Positions 52,005 to 61,667 are shown, counted from the first letter of the stretch. The stretch: DNA of 64,000 bases from an uncultured Methanomassiliicoccus sp. (GCA_905203995.1 CAJKXZ010000002.1:62001-126000), one strand, 5' to 3'. Notes: generated by a model not told the origin, from the sequence alone. Made by a program: numbers and translations.

Positions 52005-53140
52005 GGTCTACCCCAGCCGAGACCAAAGGCAATGTTCAGGATGTATGGTGCGGCCCAGATAAAGAAAAACGCAGCAAAGTTAAAGGGTCCAGTAAGTCCA
52101 GGAAGGCCCCAGCGTCCAAGGAAGTTCTTCACGGCGGGCACAATGATTACTGTACACACGATGGTTGCAAAGACTGCATAAAGGAAAGTTGTGAGATTTA
52201 ATGGTAAGAATGAAGTCAAAGCAATCATCAATAAGGCCTGATTGAAACCATGGAGACCCGAACGTATTTCTGAATCTGGAAACTTCACTAATTTTGCGAA
52301 TACTGCCCCAATCAAGGATCCAAGGAAGGCCATAATTCCTGCAAGGAATAAAGGCGAAAGGGGATCCCAATTAGCCGTATAGGCATTGTTGAAAATGCCC
52401 CCGCTGACCAGTGAAAAGGACAGTGTAAGTCCTACCACCCAGAATACACCAGTTTTCCAATTATTGATGAAAGTAATCTGAGCAACACCAGTAAAAGCAG
52501 CTTTTATGAGTTCCCAAGCAGTCCAATGAAAATCTTCTGAGTTGTCAGGATTGCCACTATTGGGTAATAATTTTGTTACTCCGGTAGCAACGGTATCATG
52601 ATAGCGACCATCCGCACTGATAGCACCTTCCGGTGAAGGGGTTCTGGGAAAGATATCAATTCCAAAGTATCTGGCGGCAAGTAAGGTCATCCATGTCGCT
52701 ACACAGAAGCCAAGTGTAAAGGAAGGAACACCATATCCGCCTCCGCCCACTTCAAACATATTTTCAAAGACGTTGTCTAATGCGAGATAAATGACAACAG
52801 TCATGGCTGCATTAAACAATGACAATACTAAGGTAGCGCCATTTGTTTTAGTAAATGGACCAGACCATATGGCCATCGCTGAAAGAACTGAATTGTATCC
52901 CAGTAAGCCAGCAGTTATCAGATGATAAGGAACGCCCAAAAGCAATCCCATCCCTGCGCCGATGAGACTCCCGGCCACCATCATCGCAGCTGCTCGACGT
53001 GACGCAATCAGTACACCGATTAAGATTAATGCTCCGCTTACAACGGAAGATACCAGAGGCACTTCTGATACCCCATTGAAGAGTATGAAGATGAACTCCA
53101 CCAATGGATTTCCCGTTTCAAAGGTTGGAGTGATGTACAT
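52001..53140 (-). CDS. Urea transporter (UT family)
   Basis: This channel-type urea transporter of 379 aa has about ten transmembrane helices in two inverted-repeat halves. Each half has the selectivity motif: 'GLLGYNSVLSAMAIWSGP' and 'HGFNQALLMIALTSF', and the paired 'GGYGVPSFTLGFCVATW' and 'GLPGLTGPFNFAAFFFI'. No urease gene is in the window, so urea may be a nitrogen source through genes elsewhere or an osmolyte. It is the first gene of the urea-channel-SulP operon and divergent from the chaperonin gene. Confidence 0.85.
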   Translation of the reverse strand: MYITPTFETGNPLVEFIFILFNGVSEVPLVSSVVSGALILIGVLIASRRAAAMMVAGSLIGAGMGLLLGVPYHLITAGLLGYNSVLSAMAIWSGPFTKTNGATLVLSLFNAAMTVVIYLALDNVFENMFEVGGGGYGVPSFTLGFCVATWMTLLAARYFGIDIFPRTPSPEGAISADGRYHDTVATGVTKLLPNSGNPDNSEDFHWTAWELIKAAFTGVAQITFINNWKTGVFWVVGLTLSFSLVSGGIFNNAYTANWDPLSPLFLAGIMAFLGSLIGAVFAKLVKFPDSEIRSGLHGFNQALLMIALTSFLPLNLTTFLYAVFATIVCTVIIVPAVKNFLGRWGLPGLTGPFNFAAFFFIWAAPYILNIAFGLGWGRP

Positions 53141-53245
53141 TCAATCACCTATTGTAAAAATAAAACTCTTACTGGTCAGTATATGTAGGTATCGAAAAGT
53201 TCCAACGGCAAGTAATTATTCTGGAAGTTGTCAAACAGATCTAAT

Positions 53246-54739
53246 ATGGCTTCGGAGGAAACGAGACAAACTAAACAGTTTTCAGGAGATTTGAATGCCT
53301 TAGCGGGTAATGTTATGGCGGCGGTCAGTATGGCTGACGTCGTCAGAACTACTATGGGGCCGCGGGGGCTTGATAAATTACTGGTAGATCAAATGGGCAA
53401 TAGAGTGATAACAAATGATGGTTACACAGTTCTTGTATCACTCAAAACTTCACATCCGGTTTCCAGACTTCTCGTTGAAATTGCTGAACGGCAGGAAATG
53501 AATGTTGGTGATGGAACAACTTCAACAGTAATCATGGCTGCAGAAATGTTGAAAGAAGGATACAGAATGACCTCAGAGTGTGGAATACATCCTTCACGGA
53601 TTTTATCTGAATTGGATGAAGGTGTAGAGATAGTAGCAGAGTATTTTGAGCAAATACAAACACCTATAGAGTCACTGAAAGATCCTCGCGTAAAAGATGT
53701 TCTTAAAACAGCAACAGCATCCAAACTAGATGGTAAGCAGTTATCTAATCACATAATGTTGGCAGCAGATCATCTAGGGCCGCAAAATAGAACTGATCTC
53801 CGCCATGGAATCTTACTACTCAGACGTCTGGGAGATGATGTTTTCGTTGATGGTGTCGCCATTGAAGCCATGCCGCAAGAATCCTCAATAATTTCACAGA
53901 TAATCAAGCCGAAGATTTGTTTTATAAAGGACTCATTGGAGTTTCCCCTTCCCGGATATCAAATGGAAGAAGATGAGCAACACGACGTTCAAAGAAAGAA
54001 GATTATTAATAGTTTAGAAAATAAAGGAATAAATGTCGTCCTGACTAACGCACCAAAAATAGATGCTATTCTCAAAATGGAGTTGTTAGCAAAGAACATC
54101 TTATTAATCCGCGTATCCACTGAAGAACTTATTTTATTTTCAAGATCTCTAGAAGTTCCAGCAATATATGGAGCTCAATTAGCATCGGGCTATGTTCCAC
54201 CATTCTTTGAAGCAGAAAGTATTGAATTGGATGAAGATAAAAATTTAACAATTCTCCGAGCACCCAAGAGCGGAGTGGCTGCTACCTTAATCATCGGTGG
54301 TGCGACTACTGAAACGTCTAAAGAACGAATGCGCACCTGCATTGATGGGATTTGCGGGCTCCATTATGCTTTAAAAGGAGGAATTGTCCCCGGAGGGGGA
54401 ATTGCCGAATTAAATGCTGCAAGATATCTTGAAAAAAAGATGTTAGAAGGGAAATCACAGAATATTGGTTGCGGGATTCTCATAAAAGGTTTAGAATCGA
54501 TATCTCGACAGATTCTAGATAATGCTGGCTACAATGGTTATGAGATGATGATTAGATTGCGCTCTCAACCAGATGGGGTTGGTATCAATGTTGTTGATGG
54601 TGATTATATCAATATGATTGAAAACGGCATTATTGATTCACGAATTACTAAAATGCATGCGATACAAATTGCCGTACATATCGTAAAGACCATCCTCAAG
54701 ATTGATCGGAATCTCCTAAAAGACGAGCCCCGAGAATGA
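53246..54739 (+). CDS. Divergent group II chaperonin (thermosome-like) subunit
   Basis: It is related to thermosome/CCT. The equatorial ATP site shows 'TMGPRGLDKLLVDQMGN', 'ITNDGYTVL' and 'GDGTTST', and the C-terminal equatorial part 'GGIVPGGGIAELNAARYLEKK'. At about 497 aa it is shorter than canonical thermosome subunits of about 545 aa. It ends in 'ILKIDRNLLKDEPRE' without the usual Gly-Gly-Met tail, and it has an unusual Tyr in NDGYT where Ala is typical. ATG 53246 has an AT-rich TATA-like element about 28 bp upstream, so the message is probably leaderless. It is likely a specialised paralog. Confidence 0.85.
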   Translation: MASEETRQTKQFSGDLNALAGNVMAAVSMADVVRTTMGPRGLDKLLVDQMGNRVITNDGYTVLVSLKTSHPVSRLLVEIAERQEMNVGDGTTSTVIMAAEMLKEGYRMTSECGIHPSRILSELDEGVEIVAEYFEQIQTPIESLKDPRVKDVLKTATASKLDGKQLSNHIMLAADHLGPQNRTDLRHGILLLRRLGDDVFVDGVAIEAMPQESSIISQIIKPKICFIKDSLEFPLPGYQMEEDEQHDVQRKKIINSLENKGINVVLTNAPKIDAILKMELLAKNILLIRVSTEELILFSRSLEVPAIYGAQLASGYVPPFFEAESIELDEDKNLTILRAPKSGVAATLIIGGATTETSKERMRTCIDGICGLHYALKGGIVPGGGIAELNAARYLEKKMLEGKSQNIGCGILIKGLESISRQILDNAGYNGYEMMIRLRSQPDGVGINVVDGDYINMIENGIIDSRITKMHAIQIAVHIVKTILKIDRNLLKDEPRE

Positions 54740-54744
54740 TGGAC

Positions 54745-55608
54745 TTAAAGGTTTAATTTTGCCACATTATCATTCTTTACAACCCCTGCAGCCTTGGCTA
54801 CAGGGCTACATTTTGCTCTAAATAAGTAGAGAATTGGATGTATTTGTGAATCGGATAATGCTTCAAAATTTCCCATCCCTTTAGAGATTACTAGGTCGGA
54901 TGATTCGATTTCTTTTAGCAGTTCATCGCCCATGCGCTCCACGGAAACGCCTACTGCAAACATGCCTGTCGAGATTACATTATCAAATACTTTGCTAATT
55001 CCGGAACGATGTGCATCCTCTAGCGTTACATCCGTCAAAATTGGTTCACCTTTTACGACACCGGTCACCTTTGCGCCCCGCTGTTGTAATTCTTTGACTA
55101 GTAAAATGTCCAGAACATCTTCACCACAATTATCAAGCAGATACAAGATTTTTTTACCGGGCATTATCAAATCTTTGGTTTGCGGAAGATCGTTAATCGC
55201 TAAAGGCTGTGAAATCAGACTGTTAAAATTTCTTGAAAGATCTTCCGGGTCGGTTAAGCCCTGTACTCCAAAATCCATAATATTGCCTGCGATCGCCACT
55301 TTTACTGCCGACTCCAAGGGATCAGCAGAACCTTGAACATATGCAGCGGCACGATCGAAAATAGAAGCGGCAACATTTACTGCCTGAATTTTTAAGTCGC
55401 GATATGGATCCTTGACTCCCATTTCTTCATAGGCGACGCGGTGGACTTTGGTGGCGATGTCTGCTGAATTTTTATTTTGAGAAAATTCAGTAGATAACAC
55501 TTCTAAAGCACGCATCATGCAATTATAGGAGCTTCCGGGGTTGCATAGTTCGGCTTGATAACGCACCCTCCCTAAAAGACAAGGGACACACTCAGGGTCC
55601 ATATTCAT
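54745..55608 (-). CDS. DUF89/ARMT1-like metal-dependent phosphatase
   Basis: This damage-control phosphatase-family protein of about 287 aa from ATG 55608 has the N-terminal Cys motif 'DPECVPCLLGRVRYQAEL' typical of the archaeal branch. The metal-binding core includes 'LYLLDNCGEDVLDILLV' and 'LVISKGMGNFEALSD'. These enzymes remove phosphate from damaged or side-product sugar phosphates. It is convergent to the chaperonin gene with a 5-bp gap. Confidence 0.88.
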   Translation of the reverse strand: MNMDPECVPCLLGRVRYQAELCNPGSSYNCMMRALEVLSTEFSQNKNSADIATKVHRVAYEEMGVKDPYRDLKIQAVNVAASIFDRAAAYVQGSADPLESAVKVAIAGNIMDFGVQGLTDPEDLSRNFNSLISQPLAINDLPQTKDLIMPGKKILYLLDNCGEDVLDILLVKELQQRGAKVTGVVKGEPILTDVTLEDAHRSGISKVFDNVISTGMFAVGVSVERMGDELLKEIESSDLVISKGMGNFEALSDSQIHPILYLFRAKCSPVAKAAGVVKNDNVAKLNL

Positions 55609-55725
55609 GAGAGATAGTGTAGTCACAAGGTGTTTATAGAGTTTCGGCAAAGGAGAGTTTTAAGTATCAGGAGTATGCCTAGATTTTGATTGAGCAAACT
55701 CAGATAAATAGATTATAATTAAAAA

Positions 55726-57060
55726 ATGGTATATATGGTAAGAAGTATGGCGGATGGGCATTTAATGAGCGGGGGATTTTTAAAAAAGTTGGATTCAGAT
55801 AGCATCAGTGGTCCAGCTTTTATTTTGATAATCGCAACGATCGCCGGTGGTGGTTGTAACTTCCTGTTCCAGATTGGTATGCAGAATGCAATACCCAACC
55901 AGATCTCTGAGTTAAACACCCTGCTTTCAATATTGTATATTATTTCTGTTCCCGCTGGCGCTGTTCAGAGTGTCGTGGTAAAATTTGTTTCAAAATATCG
56001 GGCAGAAAATCAGGATGAAGCGATCTCCTGGGTGATGCGCAGAACGTTTATTTTGGTAGCTGGATTAGGCGCGGCTATCGGCATCATTGCCTCATTCATT
56101 TTGTGTACAGACACGATCAGAACTGCTCTCAAATTAACCTCTACAACTGCAATTATCTTGATTGGCGTTGCCATATTTTTCTCCTTGCTACAACCAGTCG
56201 GCTCGGGTGCCTTGCAGGGTTTCCAACAATTCACCAAATATGGCACCCAAAGCATGCTCAACTATGTTCTTAAATTAGTAGTCGGAATGGGCGCTGTTCT
56301 TGTGGGCTACGGTGTTGCAGGAGCAATTGGTGGGGTGATTGCTGGTATCGCCTTTGCCTCCATACTCTCATTATTTTTTGTCAGAGATTATCTATTCAAA
56401 AAAGGTAAAAGAGTCGAAATAGATTACATTTGGCACAGCACACTTCCCTCAATGATAGGGATGTTGTGTTACACAGTTCTCACTAATGTCGATATCATCT
56501 TCGGTGCCCTTTTGTTTGATAAAGATCCTGCCAACTATTACACATCTGCATCTACACTAGCAAAAGTAGCGCTCTTTCTGCCTACTGCAGTAGTCGGCGC
56601 TATGTACCCTAAAATTGCCCGTGCCTATGAAGAAGGCCGTGACCCTACACCAATTTTAAGAAGATCATTATTGATGATGCTGATCCTTTCAGTTTCTGTC
56701 TGTTTGGTTTATGTCATCGCTCCTGAGTTTATTCTAAATGTATTAGTCCATGATGTATATCCAGTAGCTGAAACTGCACCCTTGATGAGGACTTTGTCGA
56801 TCTCCATGCTCTTTATCGGTGTGGCAAATATCTTCATGTATTATGGTCTAGCAGTAAACGCCCATTCACACATCGCAATCATGGGCCTAAGTGTAATCAT
56901 GTTGATTGCCTCCATAGCAATTCTGCTTATGCTCGGTATCGTGATTACTCCATATATGCTGTCTGAGATCATGATCGGAGTAGGCATCTTTAACGCAGCG
57001 TTGTGTGCAATTACTTTGAGATTGTCTCGACGACGAGTGAAAAGAGTGACATTACGTTAA
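55726..57060 (+). CDS. Polysaccharide/lipid flippase (MVF/PST-like, MATE superfamily)
   Basis: This membrane protein of about 440 aa has 12-14 transmembrane helices. It has features of oligosaccharide flippases: 'FQIGMQNAIPNQISELNTL' early, 'FQQFTKYGTQSMLNYVLKLVVGMG', and 'ASTLAKVALFLPTAVVGAMYPKI'. It probably moves lipid-linked sugars across the membrane for surface glycans. Several ATGs compete (55726, 55735, 55747); a TATA-like TTATAATTAA at 55711-55720 would favour a leaderless start at 55747. Confidence 0.8.
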   Translation: MVYMVRSMADGHLMSGGFLKKLDSDSISGPAFILIIATIAGGGCNFLFQIGMQNAIPNQISELNTLLSILYIISVPAGAVQSVVVKFVSKYRAENQDEAISWVMRRTFILVAGLGAAIGIIASFILCTDTIRTALKLTSTTAIILIGVAIFFSLLQPVGSGALQGFQQFTKYGTQSMLNYVLKLVVGMGAVLVGYGVAGAIGGVIAGIAFASILSLFFVRDYLFKKGKRVEIDYIWHSTLPSMIGMLCYTVLTNVDIIFGALLFDKDPANYYTSASTLAKVALFLPTAVVGAMYPKIARAYEEGRDPTPILRRSLLMMLILSVSVCLVYVIAPEFILNVLVHDVYPVAETAPLMRTLSISMLFIGVANIFMYYGLAVNAHSHIAIMGLSVIMLIASIAILLMLGIVITPYMLSEIMIGVGIFNAALCAITLRLSRRRVKRVTLR

Positions 57061-57094
57061 TATCGGATGCGCATTTAGAGAGGGAGTTCGAGAA

Positions 57095-59290
57095 ATGCTT
57101 GAAAGCATTACGCTGCGTGTTGAAAGCGCACAACATCAGTCAGAAGTTGGTCTGGGAAGAGCAAGGATTGATAGCGATTCGCGAAACCGTCTTGGAGTAG
57201 ATATTGGCGATTTTATTGAAATAGTTGGTAAAAGGAAAACAGCGGCGAAAGTATTTCGCGCTTCTTCCGATGACGAGGGCAAAGGCACAATTTCAATTGA
57301 TGGTATGGTACGTTCAAACGCTGGAGTTTCTATTGGCGATAAGGTCACAATCTCCAAAGCCAATGTTCAGCCAGCAATAAAAATCAGCGTAGCACCAAAG
57401 ATACCGGCAGGAAAAAGAGTACGGTTTGGACAGGGCGTGGAAGAACTCTTTAAAAAAGGATTGTTGAACCGACCGTTGGTTAAAGGAGATTCGATAATTA
57501 TTCCCAATATCGCCCTGATGGGCGGCTTTCTGCCATTTATTATTCTTAATACACAACCAAATGGTGTTGTAATTATAGACAACAACACTGAAATTGTTGT
57601 AAAAACTGAGTCCGTCGAAGCTGAAGACCGCAACGGAATGTCAATCACATATGATGATATCGGCGGTTTGGAAGGTGAACTGAAACGCGTAAGAGAGATT
57701 ATCGAACTCCCACTTAAACATCCCGAGTTATTTGATAGATTAGGCATAGACCCGCCCAAAGGAGTACTTTTATACGGTCCGCCGGGAACTGGTAAAACGC
57801 TAATTGCTAAAGCCGTAGCTAATGAATCAGGAGCTAACTTCTATACCATAAACGGCCCCGAGATTATGTCGAAGTTTTATGGAGAGAGTGAAGAGAAGCT
57901 TCGAGAAAAATTCGAAGAAGCGGAGAAAAATGCCCCTTCGATCATTTTTATCGATGAAATTGATTCCATTGCACCAAAACGAGAAGCGGTTTCAGGCGAG
58001 ACTGAACATCGCATTGTAGCACAAATGCTAACCTTGATGGATGGTTTGGGTGAACGCGGTCAAGTCATTGTGATTGGTGCCACTAACCGCGAGAATGCTC
58101 TTGATCCAGCGTTGAGACGGCCGGGAAGATTTGATAGAGAAATTGAGATAGGCATTCCTACTCTGAAAGGCAGAAGAGATATTATCCAGATTCATACCCG
58201 CGGAATGCCGCTTTCAGAAGAAGTGGACATAGATCGTCTGGCAGCAATAACGCATGGTTTTGTCGGAGCAGACATTGCTTCACTAGCCCGTGAAGCCGCC
58301 ATGAAATGCCTGGGAAGGCACTTACCAGAATTTGATCTGGATCGACCAGTCCCCTCAAACATTTTAGAAAATATGAAAGTTACAGATCTTGACTTCAAAG
58401 AAGCTTTGAAAGATGTGGAACCTTCAGCAATGAGGGAAGTCTCGGTAGAAATCCCTAATGTTTGCTGGGAAGACATCGGCGGGCTGGAAGAGATTAAAAA
58501 CACACTGCGAGAACTAATTGAATTACCAATCCGCAATCCTGAAGATTATCAAAAGATAGGCATCACTCCTGCTAGAGGAATTTTGTTATACGGGCCGCCG
58601 GGAACTGGTAAAACGCTAATTGCTAAAGCCGTAGCTAATGAGTGCAAAGTCAATTTTATCTCAATCAAAGGACCAGAGATCATGTCCAAATGGATGGGCG
58701 ATTCGGAGAAGGCTGTGCGTCAGATCTTTAAAAAAGCAAAACAGATCGCTCCTTCAATCATCTTTCTCGACGAAATTGATGCCATTGCCCCTAAAAGAGG
58801 AAACAGCAGCGATTCCGGCACTACTGAGAGAGTGGTAAACCAGCTGCTTACTTCCATGGATGGCTTTGAGGCCATGGAACGCGTCATGGTAATCGGAGCA
58901 ACGAACAGGCCAGATATCATTGATCCTGCATTATTACGTCCAGGAAGGTTTGACTCCCTTACTTTGATACCTCTTCCAAATCTAAAAGACAGGGAGTCGA
59001 TTTTAAGATTAAACGCGACAAATATGCCGCTAGCCACAGATGTTGATCTTAAGCTCATAGCAACTAAAACAGAATGGTTCTCAGGAGCGGATCTTCAGGC
59101 ATTATGTCGTGAAAGCGGCCTGAAAGCAATCCGAGAACAACGGACCTTCGTGACTCATGCCGATTTTGAAAATTCCTTGAAGAGAGTCTACCCATCTTGC
59201 GATAAAAGCTTAATGAAATGGTATGAGGAATTTTCTAAAAGAGTGGATCACATAAGTTCAGAATGGATAGAACCAGGTGCCTATCGATAA
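57095..59290 (+). CDS. CDC48/VAT-type AAA+ ATPase
   Basis: This p97/VAT-like unfoldase of 731 aa acts with the proteasome. The N-domain covers about 1-180 (double-psi barrel 'GRARIDSDSRNRLGVDIGD' and a following four-strand barrel). D1 has Walker A 'GPPGTGKT' (about 228-235), Walker B 'IIFIDEID', sensor 'IGATNR' and Arg fingers. D2 has Walker A at about 500-507, 'IIFLDEID', and 'IGATNRPDIIDPALLRPGRFD'. The Walker A regions of D1 and D2 share a 56-bp tract with one mismatch. A GGGAG sequence precedes the ATG. Confidence 0.95.
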   Translation: MLESITLRVESAQHQSEVGLGRARIDSDSRNRLGVDIGDFIEIVGKRKTAAKVFRASSDDEGKGTISIDGMVRSNAGVSIGDKVTISKANVQPAIKISVAPKIPAGKRVRFGQGVEELFKKGLLNRPLVKGDSIIIPNIALMGGFLPFIILNTQPNGVVIIDNNTEIVVKTESVEAEDRNGMSITYDDIGGLEGELKRVREIIELPLKHPELFDRLGIDPPKGVLLYGPPGTGKTLIAKAVANESGANFYTINGPEIMSKFYGESEEKLREKFEEAEKNAPSIIFIDEIDSIAPKREAVSGETEHRIVAQMLTLMDGLGERGQVIVIGATNRENALDPALRRPGRFDREIEIGIPTLKGRRDIIQIHTRGMPLSEEVDIDRLAAITHGFVGADIASLAREAAMKCLGRHLPEFDLDRPVPSNILENMKVTDLDFKEALKDVEPSAMREVSVEIPNVCWEDIGGLEEIKNTLRELIELPIRNPEDYQKIGITPARGILLYGPPGTGKTLIAKAVANECKVNFISIKGPEIMSKWMGDSEKAVRQIFKKAKQIAPSIIFLDEIDAIAPKRGNSSDSGTTERVVNQLLTSMDGFEAMERVMVIGATNRPDIIDPALLRPGRFDSLTLIPLPNLKDRESILRLNATNMPLATDVDLKLIATKTEWFSGADLQALCRESGLKAIREQRTFVTHADFENSLKRVYPSCDKSLMKWYEEFSKRVDHISSEWIEPGAYR

Positions 59291-59358
59291 ATGATAAGAT
59301 TAAATACGCACAGATTAATGAGGGTGCCAGCTAAAGCTCTAACAGAGGGGAATTTGGG

Positions 59359-59598
59359 ATGAAAAAATTCATTAGCGAATTAAAGGGAAAAACTGTTATG
59401 ACCAATGATGGTCAGATCTTAGGCATGATTGAGAATTTTCTTGTAGATACCATCAGTGGTGACATTAAGAACGTCTTAGTCGTACCATCAGAAGAAATTG
59501 ATGTAAAAATTCACAAAACTGATGCTAAAGGGCGCTTAATCCTGCCATTTAGTGAGATGAGAGCAGCCCGTGACGTCGTTGTCATGTCAACAATTTAA
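59359..59598 (+). CDS. PRC-barrel domain protein, 79 aa
   Basis: This single PRC-barrel has 'FISELKGKTVMTNDGQILGMIENFLVDTISGDIKNVLVVP' (read in segments), the typical beta-barrel with a conserved Gly. Archaeal proteins of this kind are linked to cell division (CdpB-like) or RNA processing. GGGGAATTTGGG precedes the ATG. It ends just before a strong bidirectional terminator. Confidence 0.88.
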   Translation: MKKFISELKGKTVMTNDGQILGMIENFLVDTISGDIKNVLVVPSEEIDVKIHKTDAKGRLILPFSEMRAARDVVVMSTI

Positions 59599-59609
59599 AC
59601 AAAAAATAT

Positions 59610-59633
59610 GCTGCGGTTTCACCGCAGCTTTTT
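59610..59633. terminator. Bidirectional hairpin terminator
   Basis: GCTGCGG (59610-59616) pairs with CCGCAGC (59622-59628) around TTTCA, with TTTTT on the plus side and AAAAAA on the other (T-run on the minus strand). It lies between the convergent PRC-barrel and elp3 genes and contains the elp3 stop codon. Confidence 0.8.
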
Positions 59634-61163
59634 GACCATATACATTGCAGATCTTGTGTACCCAAGAGATTCATAATATTTTCTTACACCAACTCCTGAT
59701 GTTACACGCGTGGCTGAACATCCACAAGACCTTGCTTTTTCTTCTGCCTCGTGCATTAATTCCTTACCCGCGCCACGATGCTGCCATTTTCCAGAAGATC
59801 CGATCGGTGCAAGTTGGCCGAACACTTTTAATTCACGAATGCTGGCGATCTCTCCATCACCAGTACGAAGACGCACATAGCCAGCTAATGCATCAACATC
59901 GGGAAGTCTAAAAGCAATAAAATGTTCCATACCACCTGACGCTTCATATGAAGTAGTCGTTAACTCAAGATTCTGATATTGATCTTCTGTAACGCCCATA
60001 TGCCCTACTTCGTGACAGCGAATACAATTGCAGGAAGTTCCATTACGTTTCATCTCAGCCTTAACCAACTCACGAAGATGGCCTTTCATCACTCCTGCTT
60101 CAATCAAGGGTACAGGAATATCTCTCTGAATTCTTTGAATTCTCACCCACGGCGGAACATATGCTTTCATCTTAGCAATAACTTCGACTGCTTCTTCAGT
60201 GGCATATGGTGCATATTCACCATTTTCCCACATCTCATAAAGTTTAGTACCTTTTACCACCAGAGTCGGATAGATTTTTAGCATGTCTGGCCGAAAGTGA
60301 GGATCGTCAAACATCTTACGGAAACAGGCAATGTCTTGTTCTGGTGAAGAACCTGGAAGTCCCGGCATTACATGATAGCATACTTTTAATCCACTTCGTT
60401 TTGCTTCAGCTGTAGCATCGATTACTTCCTGCAGCCCATGACCGCGATTTACTGCTCTCAAGATAGAGTCGTCAAGAATCTGAACACCCATCTCCACTCT
60501 CGTCATGCCCAATCTCATCGCGTTATCAATGTTCGATTTGGCCATGGCGTCCGGTCGTGTTTCTATGGTCAAACCAATACAACGGTGGGCGGCGGTTTCA
60601 TTGGCATTTTGAGCTTCTTCAAGAGTGGTTGAATCAAAGCCATTCATTGCATCAAAACATCGTTTAATAAACCAATCCTGATAGTCTTGAGGTCGTGAAG
60701 TAAATGTTCCACCCATAATGATTAAATCTATTTTTTCAGTAGAATGGCCGATAACTTCTAACTGTTCCATTCTTCCAACTACTTGATCAAAAGGATCAAA
60801 ATGATAAAACTCTCCCCTCCTAGCTGCCGGTTCTTTACCTGTGTAAGATTGTGGGGAGTTGTTTTCCACGCCGCCTGGACAGTAAATACATTTTCCATGC
60901 GGGCAGGGGGCAGGTGAAGTCATTACCGCAACGGCAGCTACACCAGATATTGTTCTAACTGGTTTCCGGATCAGAATTGCTTCGACAATTGGACGCTCTT
61001 GCTCTGTGACTTCTGCTAAAATCTCTGAATTCTTAGGAACTCCTGGTAAATTATATTTTTTACTAATTTTAATCTTATAATTCTGCAGTTCTTCTTTGGT
61101 GGTTATCTTGTTATCCAAGATTTCTTCAATAATTTCACGACAGTAATTAACCAAATTATACAC
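59619..61163 (-). CDS. elp3: Elongator protein 3-like tRNA U34 acetyl/carboxymethyl-transferase
   Basis: Archaeal Elp3 modifies the wobble uridine of tRNA. The radical SAM domain has the cluster motif 'CPHGKCIYCPGG' (CxxxxxxxxCxxC region, about 91-102), 'LIIMGGTFTSRPQDYQDWF', and 'LTIETRPDAM'. The C-terminal GNAT acetyltransferase domain covers about 375-510 ('FIAFRLPDVDALAGYVRLR', 'KWQHRGAGKELMHEAE'). Length is 514 aa, as in archaeal Elp3. It lies 4 bp downstream of a winged-helix gene. Confidence 0.95.
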   Translation of the reverse strand: MYNLVNYCREIIEEILDNKITTKEELQNYKIKISKKYNLPGVPKNSEILAEVTEQERPIVEAILIRKPVRTISGVAAVAVMTSPAPCPHGKCIYCPGGVENNSPQSYTGKEPAARRGEFYHFDPFDQVVGRMEQLEVIGHSTEKIDLIIMGGTFTSRPQDYQDWFIKRCFDAMNGFDSTTLEEAQNANETAAHRCIGLTIETRPDAMAKSNIDNAMRLGMTRVEMGVQILDDSILRAVNRGHGLQEVIDATAEAKRSGLKVCYHVMPGLPGSSPEQDIACFRKMFDDPHFRPDMLKIYPTLVVKGTKLYEMWENGEYAPYATEEAVEVIAKMKAYVPPWVRIQRIQRDIPVPLIEAGVMKGHLRELVKAEMKRNGTSCNCIRCHEVGHMGVTEDQYQNLELTTTSYEASGGMEHFIAFRLPDVDALAGYVRLRTGDGEIASIRELKVFGQLAPIGSSGKWQHRGAGKELMHEAEEKARSCGCSATRVTSGVGVRKYYESLGYTRSAMYMVKKLR

Positions 61164-61167
61164 CGGC

Positions 61168-61626
61168 TCAATCTTGTTTATCGGCCATCAGATCACAAAA
61201 ATGTTCTACTGTTTTCCGATAGTTCTGCATAGCCATCTGTACGTTAGCTTCAACAAAACTCCAAGCTTTTCTTAAATCGCCGAATCGAATTTTGTAGCCT
61301 TTTTTGATTTTACCATCTGCTTGTTCCGCGGAGGCTTCTTCCAAGAGATCTAAAGATTTTAATTTGTTTATGTGTCGATAAACGGTAGCTTTAGTCGTCT
61401 TTAACTCGTAAGCAAGTTCATCCGCAGTCCAGGCCTTATGCGGGTACTTCATAAAGCAATCCATAAACAGAACATAGGGGATGCTTTCACTGGTGTCTTC
61501 AGCATCACTCCGTGGGGTGTAACCTTTTGAAAGGTACCCGATGTGTGTTAGAAATTCTATTGCAATATCGTCTACATTTTCAAGAGGAGTGAGTGGCGTA
61601 TTACTTTCAACGGTTATAGAGAACAT
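61168..61626 (-). CDS. Winged-helix transcriptional regulator, 152 aa
   Basis: An ArsR/TrmB-like winged helix occupies about residues 45-100 ('YVLFMDCFMKYPHKAWTADELAYELKTTKATVYRHINKLKSLDLLEEA', in segments), followed by a C-terminal helical dimerisation region. It is co-transcribed with elp3 (4-bp gap). A perfect inverted repeat just upstream of its start (61640-61667) is a likely autoregulatory site. Its ligand and targets are unknown. Confidence 0.8.
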   Translation of the reverse strand: MFSITVESNTPLTPLENVDDIAIEFLTHIGYLSKGYTPRSDAEDTSESIPYVLFMDCFMKYPHKAWTADELAYELKTTKATVYRHINKLKSLDLLEEASAEQADGKIKKGYKIRFGDLRKAWSFVEANVQMAMQNYRKTVEHFCDLMADKQD

Positions 61627-61639
61627 TGTATCCGGTCTT

Positions 61640-61667
61640 GAAAAGCTATTAAAGATATTAGCTTTTC
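61640..61667. promoter_or_regulatory. Perfect inverted repeat upstream of the winged-helix gene
   Basis: GAAAAGCTA (61640-61648) and TAGCTTTTC (61659-61667) are exact complements with a 10-bp spacer, 14 bp before the regulator's start codon. This is a probable operator. Confidence 0.55.
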
